From Colius striatus (lineage: Eukaryota; Chordata; Aves; Coliiformes; Coliidae): a stretch of 64,000 bases of DNA. Every line of letters begins with the position of its first letter. Position 1 is the first letter of the stretch. Made by a program: the position numbers and the translations under genes. Below the pieces are notes generated by a model. That model saw only the letters and a program-made list of their open reading frames with translations, was not told the origin of the DNA and ran no database searches. The DNA lies in NCBI RefSeq assembly GCF_028858725.1, contig NC_084790.1:994501-1058500 (forward strand), in the 5' to 3' direction. Below are positions 1-11,928 of the stretch, piece by piece.

Positions 1-1247
1 AGTCCCCATGCACCCAACTCTGTGCACACAAGGGTGAGAGCCCCCATGCACCCAACTCTGTGCCCACAAGGATCAGGGTGAGAGTCCCCATGCACCCAAC
101 TCTGTGCACCCCAAGGATCAGGGTGAGAGCCCCCATGCACCCAACTCTGTGCACCCCAAGGATCAGGGTGAGAGCCCCCATGCACCCAACTCTGTGCACA
201 CAAGGATCAGGGTGAGAGCCCCCATGCACCCAACTCTGTGCACACAAGGGTGAGAGCCCCCATGCACCCAACTCTGTGCCCACAAGGGTCAGGGTGAGAG
301 CCCCCATGCACCCAACTCTGTGCACACAAGGGTGAGAGCCCCCATGCACCCAACTCTGTGCCCACAAGGATCAGGGTGAGAGCCCCCATGCACCCAACTC
401 TGTGCACACAAGGATCAGGGTGAGAGCCCCCATGCACCCAACTCTGTGCACACAAGGATCAGGGTGAGAGCCCCCATGCACCCAACTCTGTGCACCCCAA
501 GGATCAGGGTGAGAGCCCCCATGCACCCAACTCTGTGCACACAAGGATCAGGGTGAGAGCCCCCATGCACCCAACTCTGTGCACACAAGGATCAGGGTGA
601 GAGCCCCCATGCACCCAACTCTGTGCACACAAGGATCAGGGTGAGAGCCCCCATGCACCCAACTCTGTGCACACAAGGGTGAGAGCCCCCATGCACCCAA
701 CTCTGTGCACACAAGGGTCAGGGTGAGAGCCCCCATGCACCCAACTCTGTGCACACAAGGATCAGGGTGAGAGCCCCCATGCACCCAACTCTGTGCACAC
801 AAGGGTGAGAGCCCCCATGCACCCAACTCTGTGCCCACAAGGATCAGGGTGAGAGCCCCCATGCACCCAACTCTGTGCACACAAGGATCAGGGTGAGAGC
901 CCCCATGCACCCAACTCTGTGCACACAAGGATCAGGGTGAGAGCCCCCATGCACCCAACTCTGTGCCCACAAGGATCAGGGTGAGAGCCCCCATGCACCC
1001 AACTCTGTGCCCACAAGGATCAGGGTGAGAGTCCCCATGCACCCAACTCTGTGCACACAAGGATCAGGGTGAGAGCCCCCATGCACCCAACTCTGTGCCC
1101 ACAAGGATCAGGGTGAGAGCCCCCATGCACCCAACTCTGTGCACCCCAAGGATCAGGGGTGAGAGCCCCCATGCACCCAACTCTGTGCACACAAGGATCA
1201 GGGTGAGAGCCCCCATGCACCCAACTCTGTGCACACAAGGATCAGGG
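1..1247. repeat. 44-bp minisatellite in SMARCD2 intron 1
   Basis: About 29 head-to-tail copies of a unit starting AGCCCCCATGCACCCAACTC. Full units are 44 bp and shorter ones 38 bp; the short form lacks six bases of the GATCAGGG segment. Substitutions separate GCACACAAGG, GCCCACAAGG and GCACCCCAAGG variants. The array is cut by the left edge, so its true length is unknown. It lies downstream of SMARCD2 exon 1 in transcript direction, hence in intron 1 if exon 2 is off the left edge. Open frames across it are repeat by-products. Confidence 0.95.
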
Positions 1248-3744
1248 AGCAAAGCCCAGGTGTATCCTTTGCAAGCACAGCCCTGGATGGATGCCAAGCT
1301 CTCCCTCTGAGGTCCTCCCCACGTGCTCACACAGCAGCACTTCCCACTGGGGCAAATCCCTGTTCAAACAGGATCTGAGCTCCACACCAGGCTGGGCTTG
1401 TGCCTAAAGTCACTGCTCAAGCCTGGGCTCCAGGAGGAATGGGAGCAGCCTCCCAAAGGAGTGATTTCCCCCTCTTTGTTCAGTCTTATCTGTGAGCAAA
1501 TCTCTCTTGGGAAGGTGCCAGGCAGGGCCTGGGTTTGTGCTGGCAGAGGTCTGTTCCTTTGAGGTGCTGTTGTTACCAAGATGCTGCTGTAAGCTTTCAG
1601 GCAGCAGCCTGCTCCCAGCAAGCCCCTAAACCACCTCAACCCTCTGTGTTTTGATTCAGGAGGAGCTCCAGGAGCCAAGATCACCTCTCACCTAAAAGCC
1701 ACAGCCTAGGAGAACAGGGAAGCAAAGGGAGAAGGGCAAAGCAGCAGGCAAAGCCAGGCAGCAGATTCAGGACACGTGCTGGCAACGTTTCAAGTGCCAG
1801 TGGAGGTGTTTGGGTGCAGACAGACCTGTGTATCTGAACCCCCTGGTGGTCTGGCTCAGGGATTCAAACCCAAACATGGGCACTAACACAAGCAGGAACA
1901 AGGAACAAAGGTGTTGGGTTCCTGCTTGAAAGAAGAACTCCAGCAGCCTGGAGGCACGTGGGAAGGGCAGAGAGAGGTGCCTGGTGTGAAACTGCCCAGG
2001 GAATGCTGGAGGAAGATGAGTGAAAGCCTTCAACAGCAAGTCCTGGAGCTGATGTCCACCTGGAACTTGGCTGCCACGCTCCCTCAGGAGAAGCAAAGGG
2101 TGCTGTGGTGTGTGTTGTTGCCTTTCCTGCCTCTTGCTCTGAGAGGAGAGCTCTCATCTGCTTCAGAGAACTCAGGGCCAGGCTGTGATGAAACCTGTCT
2201 TAGAAACCACATCCCTGGGGAAGGGTGAGGTCACCCAGCCCCCAGCAGCATCACAGCTTTCTGCAGAGCTCTCTGGTGCAGCTCCAGCCCTGTTTTCCTC
2301 TGCTCCCAACATGAGGTGGAGCTCTCCCATGCTCTCCCATGCTGCACTGCACCCTTTCCAACATGCCCAGGCCACCTTTCCCCTGGCTCTGTCCCAGCCC
2401 ACTTCTCCAGCTCCTCCATCCTGGCCGAGTGACTTTATCCCTTCACCCTGCTGCCTGCCCAGGGATGGGATCCCTGAGAGCTGCCTTCAGAGTTGCTGGA
2501 AGCCCAGCAGCCCTCCTGTCCCACAGAAACACAGCTTCTTCTCACCAGCAAGCACCAATACAAGCCTTTGGAACGAGGCAGCTAAGGAATACTGCTCCTT
2601 GCCACCCTTGAGGTCAGAGCCAGGCTCTGCACGCTCCCATCTCCACCACACAGAGCCAAACCTGCTCCCTGCCACGCCACCAACCCCTTCACTGGGCAAT
2701 AAAACCTCTGCCAAGCCTGAACCTCCCACCTGAACAAACAAAACAAGGTTTCCCTCATGCTGAACTCAACCTGGCTGCTGGGGGCTGGGACAGCACAGGG
2801 TCTCTGCTCACTGCCCAGCTCAGCTGAGCACCCTCCTCCTGCAGCAACAACCCTCCTCTTCTTCTCTTTGCTCTGAGCACAGCACCTGCCTGCTCTGGGA
2901 ACAGCAGCTCCCACAGGGAACTCCCCAAGGGACTCTTCCAACTCCTTGTTTGAGGCACGAGGAAATAAGCAGCAGGCATGCAAGGGTGGCCAAAGGACGA
3001 GCAGATGTTTAATTAGCCAGTGATTACAGGGCCCCTAAGCACAGGGAGGCACTCACTGCCCAGCACCAGGCCTGCTGTGTCTCCTCCTGCCCACATCCCC
3101 AAGTCCTTCATGAAGCCAAGGCATCAGGGAGCACAGAAGCCCTGTGAGGATAGAGGGGGTTGGCTACTGGGAGAGGAGGAGCTGCTCTCCCTACCCTGGC
3201 AATTAGCAAACAAAGGGCAGACGCTGGGGATCACACCCAGATCACATCCCTCTCCCCTCCCAGCTGCCAGCCAGATGCAGCTCAGAGCCAGAGCCAAGCC
3301 CCTGGGGCTCCACAGCCACGGAGAGGGGATAAAGCAAGCAGCCAGCACAGAGAGCAGCTCCTGCCTGCTCCAGCTCCTCAGGTGCGTTTTGCATCTCGGA
3401 TCCCAACCTTGCTCAGCCTGCCCTGGCCACACCACCTCACCTTGCAACACCGACACCTTCCTGAGGGGGTCTGAAAGCTAAACAGAGGGGACTTGCTTCC
3501 TCATCTTGTGTTAAAGTGCTGGCAATCGCCTCAGCTCCACGTCTCTGTCAAGTCTGAAGGCACACAAAGGCGGCAGCAGCCCCGGAGGAGGGGAGCAGCG
3601 CCGGATGGGAACGTGTTGCACAACCAGGCTCCTCCATTCCAACCCTCCCTGCAGAACCGGGCTTTAACCCCCCCAAACCAACTCCTGAGCAAGGAGGAGC
3701 TGGAAACTTCGGCGTGCAGCAGGATGGACTTCGGAGACCTTCAA
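1248..3744 (-). other. SMARCD2 intron 1, unique sequence
   Basis: Non-repetitive GC-moderate sequence between the left minisatellite and the CpG island. I searched the minus strand for the conserved second-exon SMARCD2 peptide (RPGMSPGN-like) and did not find it, so this is read as intron. No other gene, RNA gene or array recognised. Confidence 0.55.
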
Positions 3745-3795
3745 GCTGGAGGACTGGACGATCTTAAAGGTCTTTTCCAACCCTACGGATTCAGC
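3745..3795 (+). mobile_element. CR1 LINE 3'-end fragment
   Basis: The stretch GGACGATCTTAAAGGTCTTT followed by TCCAACCC and a degenerate ATTC end matches the terminal segment of avian CR1 elements. Only about 50 bp remain, the usual 5'-truncated form. Sense strand is plus. Confidence 0.75.
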
Positions 3796-4296
3796 TTTGG
3801 GAGGGCTGCTCCCTGCTCTGCTTTACTTCGCTCGTTCCCCAGCTCCTCAGCAGCCCCAACGCTTCCCTCCACCTCTCCAGAGACGCAGGGAAACAGGTTT
3901 CAAGGCAGCTCCGTGCTGCGGGCAACGGCTGCGGAGCGGCCCCGGGCGCCCAGCCCGGCCGTTTCCTCCGCTCCGGCTCCCCGCTGCCGTCGCTCTCCCC
4001 GGGCGGGGCTGGTTTACTGCGAGCGAGCGCAGGGGAAGAGGAAGCGCGTGGAGGCGTCCCAACCGACACCCGGCAGCAGCGCAGCCGCGGGGCTCGAGCG
4101 GGGCCGGCGGAGGAGGCTGCGCCCCTAAGCCCGGGGCAGCGCGGGGCGGCTCCGGCGGCTGGAAGCGGCCCGGCCCCGCCGCCAGCCCCGGGAAGGCCCC
4201 AACGGCCGGCCCCGCGCCCGCCACCCCCCGCGCGGCCTCCCCGCTGCCCGCCGGGTCCCGTCCCGCGCCGACCTCCCGCATCCCCGAGCCGCTCAC

Positions 4297-4458
4297 CTGG
4301 TACTGCGCGGCGGCCGGGCCCATGGCGCGATAGCCCGGGGCGGCGGCAGCGGCCGGAGCGGGGCTGGGGCCCCGCAGGATGGCGGCACCGGGCCCCGGGG
4401 GCGGCGGGGCGGCGGCGGGGGGCAGCGGGCTGAGCGGGAAAGCCCCGCGGCCGGCCAT
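4297..4458 (-). CDS. SMARCD2: SMARCD2 coding exon 1 (BAF60b N-terminus)
   Basis: SMARCD2 (BAF60b) is a core subunit of nuclear SWI/SNF (BAF) chromatin-remodelling complexes and links them to transcription factors. This exon encodes 54 residues starting MAGRGAFPL, rich in Ala, Pro and Gly, and ending RAMGPAAAQYQ. From knowledge of the family, mammalian SMARCD2 has the same plan: an MSGRG start, a Pro/Ala/Gly-rich stretch with an LRGP segment, then PMGP and AAQYQ just before RPGMSPGN. The ATG has a strong context (CCGCCATGG). The exon ends at CCAG with donor GTGAGC, phase 0. The SWIB domain and everything after residue 54 are off the left edge. Paralogues SMARCD1 and SMARCD3 have different N-termini, so the assignment is firm despite the short length. 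Confidence 0.88.
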
Positions 4459-4574
4459 GGCGGGGGCTGCAGCGGGCGGGAGCGGAGCGGAGCGGCCCCG
4501 GCCGCGCTGTTTACTCCGGAGCGGCGGCGGCGGCGCCCGGACACGGAGTCAGCGCGCGGCGCCCGCCGGGCCCG

Positions 4575-4856
4575 CCCCGGCGCAGGCCACGCCCCCGGCG
4601 CAGGCCACGCCCCCGGCGCAGGCCACGCCCCCGGCGCAGGCCACGCCCCCAGCGCAGGCCACGCCCCCGGCGCAGGCCCCGCCCCCGGCACAGGCCACGC
4701 CCCGGAGCAGGCCACGCCCCCGGCGCAGGCCACGCCCCCGAGCAGGCCACGCCCCCTCGGGAATCCACGCCCCATGTCGACAGCCACGCCCTCACGCTGA
4801 AGCCACGCCCCGTGGTAAAAAAGCCACGCCCACGTCCCGTGAAGCCCCGCCCCCGC
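4575..4856. repeat. 18-bp GC/CACCC-box tandem array in the SMARCD2 promoter
   Basis: Head-to-tail copies of an 18-bp unit GGCGCAGGCCACGCCCCC, regular from 4579 to about 4745 and then decaying into irregularly spaced CCACGCCC boxes to about 4856. Around fifteen CACGCCC or CCGCCCC boxes are present. On the minus strand each reads GGGCGTGG, a Sp/KLF-type site (family knowledge). The array begins roughly 120 bp upstream of the SMARCD2 ATG. Confidence 0.85.
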
Positions 4857-4884
4857 GGAACACGCGCGGATCCGTGTGCGGGGC

Positions 4885-4890
4885 CACGTG
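4885..4890. promoter_or_regulatory. CACGTG E-box upstream of SMARCD2
   Basis: A palindromic CACGTG in the context GGGCCACGTGCGGGG near the distal edge of the CpG island, about 430 bp upstream of the ATG. It matches the canonical MYC/MAX/USF site. Occupancy is unproven. Confidence 0.4.
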
Positions 4891-5019
4891 CGGGGCCGGG
4901 AGCTGGAGGATGCGCGGCCGGAGGCGTGAGGGGATGGCCAGGGACAGGTACGAGCCCCTGCGGCGGTGGGAGGGTGTGGGGCGGTGGTACAGAGTGGTAG
5001 AGGCGGCTTGGAAGGGTCC

Positions 5020-5485
5020 TGCAGAGCTGCTGCAGCGCCTGCTCAAGCAGCTTCCCCTGGCTCAGGGCACAGGAACGTGTCCAGGTGGGTTTGGGAACCT
5101 CCTGAGGAGCCTCCACACCCTCCCTGGGCAGCCTGGGCCAAGCCTCCTTCTCCTCAGCACCAAAGGACTTGCTCCTGTGCCAGGGCACTGCCTGTGTGCC
5201 AGCCCCTGCCCATTACCCCTTGTCCTGGCACTGGGCACAGCACACCAAACACTGGCCTTGCCCTCCCCACACTTGCCCTTCAGGCATTGATTGGCACTGA
5301 TAAACTCCACCTGAGCTCAACCTCCTCTTGTCCAGCCTGAGCAGCCCCAGGGGCCACAGCCTTTCCTCAGCAGGAACATGCTCCAGTGCCCTGAGCATCT
5401 TGCTGGCCCTGTGCTGGCCTCTCTCCACTTCCCCATCCCTCTGCAGCTGGGGAGCCCAGCACTGGCCCCAGGACTGCAGCTGAAG
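5020..5485 (-). mobile_element. CR1 LINE fragment (antisense to plus)
   Basis: Plus strand reads the reverse complement of CR1: GCTGCTGCAGCGCCTGCTCA, CCTCCACACCCTCCCTGGGC, then CCTTTCCTCAGCAGGAACAT and CTGGCCCTGTGCTGGCCTCT. About 465 bp with internal deletions. It lies just beyond the SMARCD2 promoter. Confidence 0.85.
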
Positions 5486-5540
5486 CTCCCTGGCCCTGCT
5501 GCCCACACTGGCAGTGCCCCCAGGCTGCCATTGTGCAGCC

Positions 5541-5564
5541 GTGTGTGTGTGTGTGTGTGTGTGT
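5541..5564. repeat. (GT)n microsatellite
   Basis: About twelve GT dinucleotides followed by TTTACACG, next to the small CpG cluster. Confidence 0.95.
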
Positions 5565-5574
5565 TTACACGTGG

Positions 5575-5735
5575 GTTTGCAGCGCGCCGCATGCGCGTTC
5601 CCGTGAGGCGCGTTCCCGGCGGGCGGCCGGGCGGCAGGACCCGGCAAGAAACACCCCAAAAAGCGGCTTATTTCGGTGAAATGCCGTGTCGTGCGTGCCG
5701 GCCCCGAGCCAGGGGCGTTGGGGCGTTTCCCACCT
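5575..5735. promoter_or_regulatory. Second small CpG-rich patch with NRF1-like motif
   Basis: A 160-bp CpG-dense patch separated from the main island by a CpG-poor CR1 copy. It contains CCGCATGCGCGTT, close to the NRF1 palindrome (GCGCATGCGC), and two GGCGCGTTCCCG-like repeats. It could be a detached part of the SMARCD2 island or a separate start site. No coding exon was found in it. Confidence 0.45.
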
Positions 5736-5739
5736 CACT

Positions 5740-8700
5740 GGGACTCCAGCAGCCCCAGCTGGGAGCCTGCAGGGCTTCATCCCACCAACAGCCTGCAGCT
5801 GTGAGCACTTTGTGTGCTGCCTGAGCCACCCATCACCTTGTGGCTCCCAGGGCAGCTGCAGCCTGAGCCCAGCAATCCACAGGCAGCTGAGCATCATTAG
5901 GGATGGTTTCCCCTCCCAGCTCTAGGAACATTGGCTCTGTGGTGTCCCTCCTCAGCTTGAGCTGATGGCTGCTGAGCTCTCCCAGTGCTGGTGGGGATGC
6001 TGAGCATGGGGTGAGCAAGTGTTAAGGTTACAGGGCCATCTCCATCACTCAGCAGATGTGTTTCTCTGCTTTGCATGACATGCTGCACAATCTTCACCCA
6101 ACCATGAGTCTTTGCAAGCTTCCCCTCAAATCTGTCCCAGCTCCAGCCTGTGACACAGCTCTGCCACCTAACATAAGGCACATGCTTAAGCTTTGAGTTA
6201 TCAGCCACATAACTCAGGTTTTAAATCATTTACCTGTGCAGGGAAGGGCTGCCTGGCAGGAGGAGTTAAAGTGATTCTGGCCAGAGGGCTCCTGTTTAAC
6301 CTTCTCTGAGCTGTAATGAGATTGAGTTTGTCATCCCACTCTACTGTTGTTTGGTAGCTGTAAGCTTTCAGGCTGACTCTGGAGCCTGTCCAACTCTATC
6401 CACTGCCAGCAGGTTGTGAGATGGGCTGAGCTGTGATGCCTGGAGGCTGGGGACAAGCCCCCTCAGTCCCTTCCCTCCCCATGGGTTGAGTTTGGATGCT
6501 CAGGAGGTGTTTGGTACCATGGGACACAGCTGGGACAAGTTGTGTGTTTTCCAGCTGAGCCAAGATGCTTTGAGAGGGAAAAGGGAGCAGCAGAATAATC
6601 ATCTTAAAACAGCCTGTTAGTGCTGGAAATGCTGGATGCACCACACTGGGAAGCTTTAGCTTCAGCAGCAACCAGCTGGGTCTCCTGGCAGATCTCTGGC
6701 ATCATTTCCAACCCCATTGCATCCTCCCACAGCTCTCTGGCAGGGATGGGCTGGCTGCCCATCCTCACAGGGAGCCCCCCCAAGTCTCCCTCAACCCTTC
6801 CTGGCTGAGGGTGACCCGAGGCACATGGTATTGCCAAGCTCTAAACCCAAGTTGTCTGTGGGTTGATCCCAGTGGAGAAGTTGCTTCCCAAAACCTTCCC
6901 ACCAGCGTCTCTCCATAAAGTCTGGGCTTGGCCGCAAGAGGGCGCTGAAACACCACTGTGGTGGCACATAGAGCTGCTGGAGCCACCAAGTCACTCCTGC
7001 AGCTTGTCACTGGACATGAAGGGACAAGCAGACACATCCAGAGCATGCTCCTGCCCTACACCAGGGTCTCCATGTCCATGCTGTGCCCTTCCCATTACAT
7101 TGCATCCCCTTAAATGAGGGGAGCAAGAGAAAAGTGGAGCCAGCACCTCCTGTTTGTTTCTGGGGCTGGGACCAACCAAATCCCTCGAGGTTTGGGCTTG
7201 TTGGGGTCAAACACTCACTCCCTGCCTGCAAAGCAAACGGCTCCATCACCCCCTGGGGTCAGAGGAGCTGGAAACCACAGCTCAGCTGCAATGTGCAACC
7301 CTGGGAGCATGTCATTGGTGTGAATCTCATCCATGCAAATCAATGCAATGGCTAAATGGTACCAAGTGTCCATTATCAAGCTCTGAAACACCTGGGTGAG
7401 CAGTTTTGGTGCAGATGAGGAGGATAAAGGCAGCTTGTACCATCAGCCCTTTGGGATGGGTGCAGGGGAAATGCTTTTGTGATGTTTTAGTGATGGGCAA
7501 AGAGGAGCAAGTGTGTGATGGGGGAGGTAAAGAAGAGCTTGTGTTATTCAACCCCTCAAAAAGAAGGCTGTGAGGTGGCTTTACTCTGCTAGGGAGAGCA
7601 AAACATGCAGTGTAATGAGAGTATGAGAGAGAAGTGGTGCCTGGGAAGGGAATTGGGTGAGAAATGAGGCTGGTGCTCTGAGCAGACAGGGTGATTAAGC
7701 ATGTGAGTCAACCCCTTAAGGAACAGGGGAGGGCTGTTCTGCACAGGCTGGATGGGTTGAGACATGCTTCATTCCCAGCTGAGTTATTGGGGCCCAGGGG
7801 GAGATGAAGTGGCCTGTGGTGCTCAGCAAGTTGGTCTCAGTGACTGAGTTGTGGATCTGTGGCAGGAGTAAGGGTGAGGAATAGGAGACTTCAAAGCCAT
7901 GAGGTGCATCTGCAGTTGTCCCTTTGCCAGGGACAAGCCTTATTTCCCCCCAGACCCTCAGGGTACCCATGAGCTTAAAGCATCCTTCCCTCCTCACACT
8001 GGTGCTACCCAGCCTTGTGCTGTCCCCATGACACTCATGGTGGAGGAGAAGCACTGGCATGAAACACCTCAAGTGAAATGGGGACCAAAAAGCCCCTGAA
8101 AGCCTCAAAGGTCACCTTTGTGCTGGATAAATGCAGAAGTGACCATCTCTGGTTGCTCATTGTCCCCCTTGCAAGGGTTTCTAGTCTGGCTCCACCACTG
8201 ATGGTGCTCACAACCCTGTGTGCTCAGTGACAAGAGTGATTAGAGGGCTTTAATAACTCTTTGCTTCTAGCTGAGGCTGTTCAAAGAGCAACAAAGTGAC
8301 TCCAGTGTGGTGATGGCTCAGTACAAGCACCCAGGGCTGCTTCCCTTGGTTGGTGTGATGACAGGACTCCTCCTTGGAGAGGGAATCTCTTTAAAGTCCC
8401 CAGGATGGGCTCATCTTGTCAACCCCTCACTGTGGCTTTGCAGGGAAGTCGGGCTTTTCACATGCAAAAGAGATGCCTGTGCCTGACAGCTGGGCTCTGG
8501 AGCCTTTTCCCACCTCATTATTCACTGACAGGTTTGTGTTTGATGCTGGAGCCTGGCTGCAGCCCAGCCCTGAGGCCTCTTCTGATGTCTTAATGCTGCA
8601 TTGGCAGGGAAAGGAAAGCATCAAACCCCTGCTCTGCAGGGCCAGGGGAGACTGAGGGGGCTGGAGATCAGTGGCCTGTCCCCTGGAGCACTTGTAACCA

Positions 8701-11700
8701 AGGGGAAAAAGCCCTCTGTGGTGATGGGGAGCAAAGGCAGCAGTGGGAGTGTGCAGAGGGGCTGGGATCACAGCTCAGGGAAGGGTCCTGAAGGGCTGTG
8801 GACATGGGGGTAGGGTGTCACACAGCCATCAGCCTGGCTCTGCACACAGATGTGCTGTCAGCCTGCCTGAATCCAGCTGAAGAGTGAGACAAATCCTCTC
8901 CTGGAGTGCAGCTGAGGCAAAGGCTGCTGGAGGTGTGTTCTGGCTTGTGTGTGCCACAAGCTGCTGGCAATGGGATGCTGCTGGGCCCTTCATCCCTGTG
9001 CCAATGCTCCCCCTCAGCACTCAAAGCCCTCCCACCCTGCTGCTGAGGATCTGGACACCACCCAAACCCTTCTGTTGAGTCTGGCCTTGATGGGCAGACT
9101 GGCTAAAGCAGGAGGCAGCTACCCTGGAGGGCTATGAGCTGCCTGTCAGCTCCTGGCTGGGATGGGCACTGCTTTGAGGAGATCACATCAGCTCTGACTG
9201 ACTTATTGCTGCTTTGAAATCACTCTCTTAATGATAGTTACCACTCCAGTGTGTGCAAATGACCCTGCTAATGACACTTAGACATGTGCTAAATGCTTTT
9301 GTTGCTTTGTATAGCCAGGCAGGGAATCATTTAAAGCCCAAAGGTCAGGAGTGGGATGGGGAAGAGCATCATCTCCTTGGCAACTGCCTGGCTGACCCAC
9401 TTCATCCCCAGCTGCTGCATCCTGCTGCACCCCCTTTGGTGGGCTCAGATGTGGGATAGGCTCTTCCCACAGGGTAGCAGCAGAGGGTGGACTTTCCTCC
9501 TGGGGAATCCCAGCACAGGGATGCTCCTTGGACCAACATGTGGAAGGGGCTGAGTCTGGTTTCTGCATTGTGCTGACTGCAAGGCTGCAATAGGAGAGGG
9601 AATTGGTACTGAGTGTCTTTGCCAGGATGGGCAGTGGTTTGGGAAGATGCTTCCTGAGCCATCTGTGTTTGTGGTGGAGCTCAGACTCAGCCTTTGCATC
9701 TTGTCCCAGCAGAGGCTGTGTGTGGAGCTCCTGGCCTGGGGATGTCAATGGCTGGTTGTGCCTCAGGGAGCCCTCCACTCTCATTTGCTCCTGCATCCAT
9801 CCTCCTCTATGAGGTTGTTGTACTTTACACCCTGAGCTCTGACAAGGCTTTGGAGGGGATCTACCAACCCTTTGCTATCAAACACACTGGCTGTGGTGTT
9901 CAATCTCTTCCCTGGCTGTGGAGGGACCTGCCCCAAACCCCTCCTGTGTGTGTCCCTGAGCCAAAGGAGGGGATTGTACAGCCAGGGTTTAGTCACTAGA
10001 GGGAGGGATGCTCACAGGGATGCTTTCCCAGGCAGCACCAACAACGTTTTGGGGGCACTTTGACATGGGTTTTTTAACTCACCAGTCACCTGCTTTACAC
10101 CTTTCTTGTACCAAAGCTCACAACTAGCATTTTCCCCCCAGCTCATGGGGTTTATGTCTCTGGGAGAAGAGTGGTGATGCTGAAAATGGACAAAGAGCTT
10201 CTTGGAGCTCCACAAGGTATTGACAGGGCAAAGGGCTGCTGGCAATTCCTGCCCCAGCAAAGGAGTAAAATGGTATTCCCCAAGGCCAAAGCTCCCAAGA
10301 AACCTCCCCCAGCCCCAAACACAAGCACCTCTTGAGAGGTTTAAGCAGTTAAATCAGTTGTGCTGAGGTGCTTGAGTGAGACTGATGCCATCTGAGGTCT
10401 TTTGGAGTCCAGGCTGGTTGCAGGTTTTGTCCTCCAGCTCTGCCCAGTTGAAGCAGTTGTTTGGTTCTTTGCATGAAGTTGTATTGATGGGGAAACTTTG
10501 CAGCATGTCCTTGATTCTCCTCTGCTGCCTTTGCACTAACCAGGGATCCTCTTTGTGTCTCAGCATCTCCAAGTGTTGCCAACACCATCCAGCCAGGAGA
10601 AGGAGAGGACTGAAAGCCTCAAGTGCAAAGCAACGAGCTCCCAAAGCACCACAAAGGTCTGGAAAGCATCCCAACTCCTCAGGCAAAAAGCACATCAGTG
10701 CTTCCACATCATCCTCCTTTCATTCCCATGCAACTGGAGAAGAACAGAGGTGAAGTGAGAAGAAGCTCTGCTGCTTGGAGGCCTTTGCTGCTCCCAGGGC
10801 TTTGGCTGCATCAGCAAGAGATGAGGTAGAAAAAGAAATGAGGATGAGAAGCTTCAAGTTTCCCCCTGAGGTAAGTCCTGGGAGCTGCAGGGCTGTGCTG
10901 CACAATCCTTGCTCTTAGCCAAATGAGAATTGTCTTCTCCCTTCAATTATCCTCTTGAAATGACCATTTCTCTCCTCATTTTCCCACTGCTCCAGGCTGC
11001 CTTGTGCTCTCCCAGCAGCCTGATGGGGAGTGTGGCTGCACATCTGCACTTAATGCTTTCAAACTGCCCAGTGCCAGGCAGCCACCAGCCACTGCCTCAG
11101 CTAAATGCCTTTAGAAAGCAAAGAGCAAGGGCTGAGGGCCAAAAAGCAAACACATGCAGCCAAGCTTTTGGGGTTTTTGAGAGGTAAACCACTCAGGATT
11201 ACTCCAAATGTCATCACTGACAAGCTCCTGGGGCTTGGGGGTGTTTATTTAGTCATCTAAATGAGAGGAAAAGGCTGGAGTGAGAAGGAGGGCAAACATG
11301 CAATCAGGCTTGATGAGCACAGGGGGCTGGAAGAGGCTGCTGGCCACTTAAAATGGTTTGATTTAGCCTGGGCTTTGGTCACAGAGGAGAGGAATAAGGC
11401 AGAGATGTGGAGCTTGTTGCTATCCTTAGGCTGAAGTCTCACCCCTGAGCACTGGTGGCCAGTCCCATGTTCATGTTGGAGCCTTAAAATGAGTGGAAGG
11501 GCATTTGGGACTCTCCAGCTCAGCTTTTGGGAAGCTTTCTCAGCAGCAGCTCCCAGGGCTCTTTCCTCAAGTGAGCTTTCTGTGCCCTGGTGTGGAGTTT
11601 GCTTGCAAGAAAGTGAGCTTTCCTAGATGTTCAGCCAAAGCCTTTCTCTTGTAGGGCCCTGGGCTTGAGCCATCACTGGGGCATCTGATGGGCACCTGGA

Positions 11701-11925
11701 GCCAGGGGACTGCAGCCCCATGCTGTTTCCATCTCCTCCAGCCAGCTCTTGAGTGCAGGGGCTCTTGGGTGCCTCTGCCATGCACAGGGACCTGGGTGCA
11801 CCCCACAAGAAGGGCATTAGCCCAGGCTGTGGGTGAATAACACCAGACTGGTGGCATCAGGGTCTGTTCTTGGTGCTGGCAGCAGCTGCCTGTGCCAGGG
11901 ACATGACACTGTGGGGATGGGAATG
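5740..11925. other. Intergenic DNA without recognised genes
   Basis: About 6 kb of CpG-depleted unique sequence upstream of SMARCD2. Open frames are short and show no family I recognise; the longest, about 170 codons near 9.3-9.8 kb on the minus strand, has no domain signature. A CTCF-like motif near 6930 is listed separately. Confidence 0.6.
6929..6947 (+). promoter_or_regulatory. CTCF-like motif
   Basis: The sequence TGGCCGCAAGAGGGCGCTG matches the CTCF core CCRSYAGRKGGCRS with one mismatch (A for the pyrimidine before AG). It keeps the AGAGGGCGC heart and two CpGs in a region almost devoid of CpG. It lies between the SMARCD2 promoter and the ASIC2 3' end. Motif match only. Confidence 0.5.
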
Positions 11926-11928
11926 GCC

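Larger units (their letters stand above)
3890..4985 (-). promoter_or_regulatory. CpG-island promoter of SMARCD2
   Basis: CpG density rises sharply here and drops again after about 4985, in an otherwise CpG-poor window. The island covers SMARCD2 exon 1, the start of intron 1 and the upstream flank. On the minus strand the leader just above the ATG is GC-rich with GGAGCGGAGCGG repeats, an AP-1-like GAGTCA and a forkhead-like GTAAACA near 4510. No TATA box was seen, as usual for housekeeping chromatin-remodelling genes. The transcription start is not determined; it probably falls between about 4480 and 4580. Confidence 0.8.

Noticed and set aside
4379..5290. Ala/Pro-rich plus-strand frame of about 300 codons
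   Set aside because: CpG island and GC-box array antisense to SMARCD2; crosses into a CR1 fragment; no family resemblance.
9278..9796. 172-codon minus-strand open frame in intergenic DNA
   Set aside because: No recognised domain, poor composition for a protein, no splice or promoter context.
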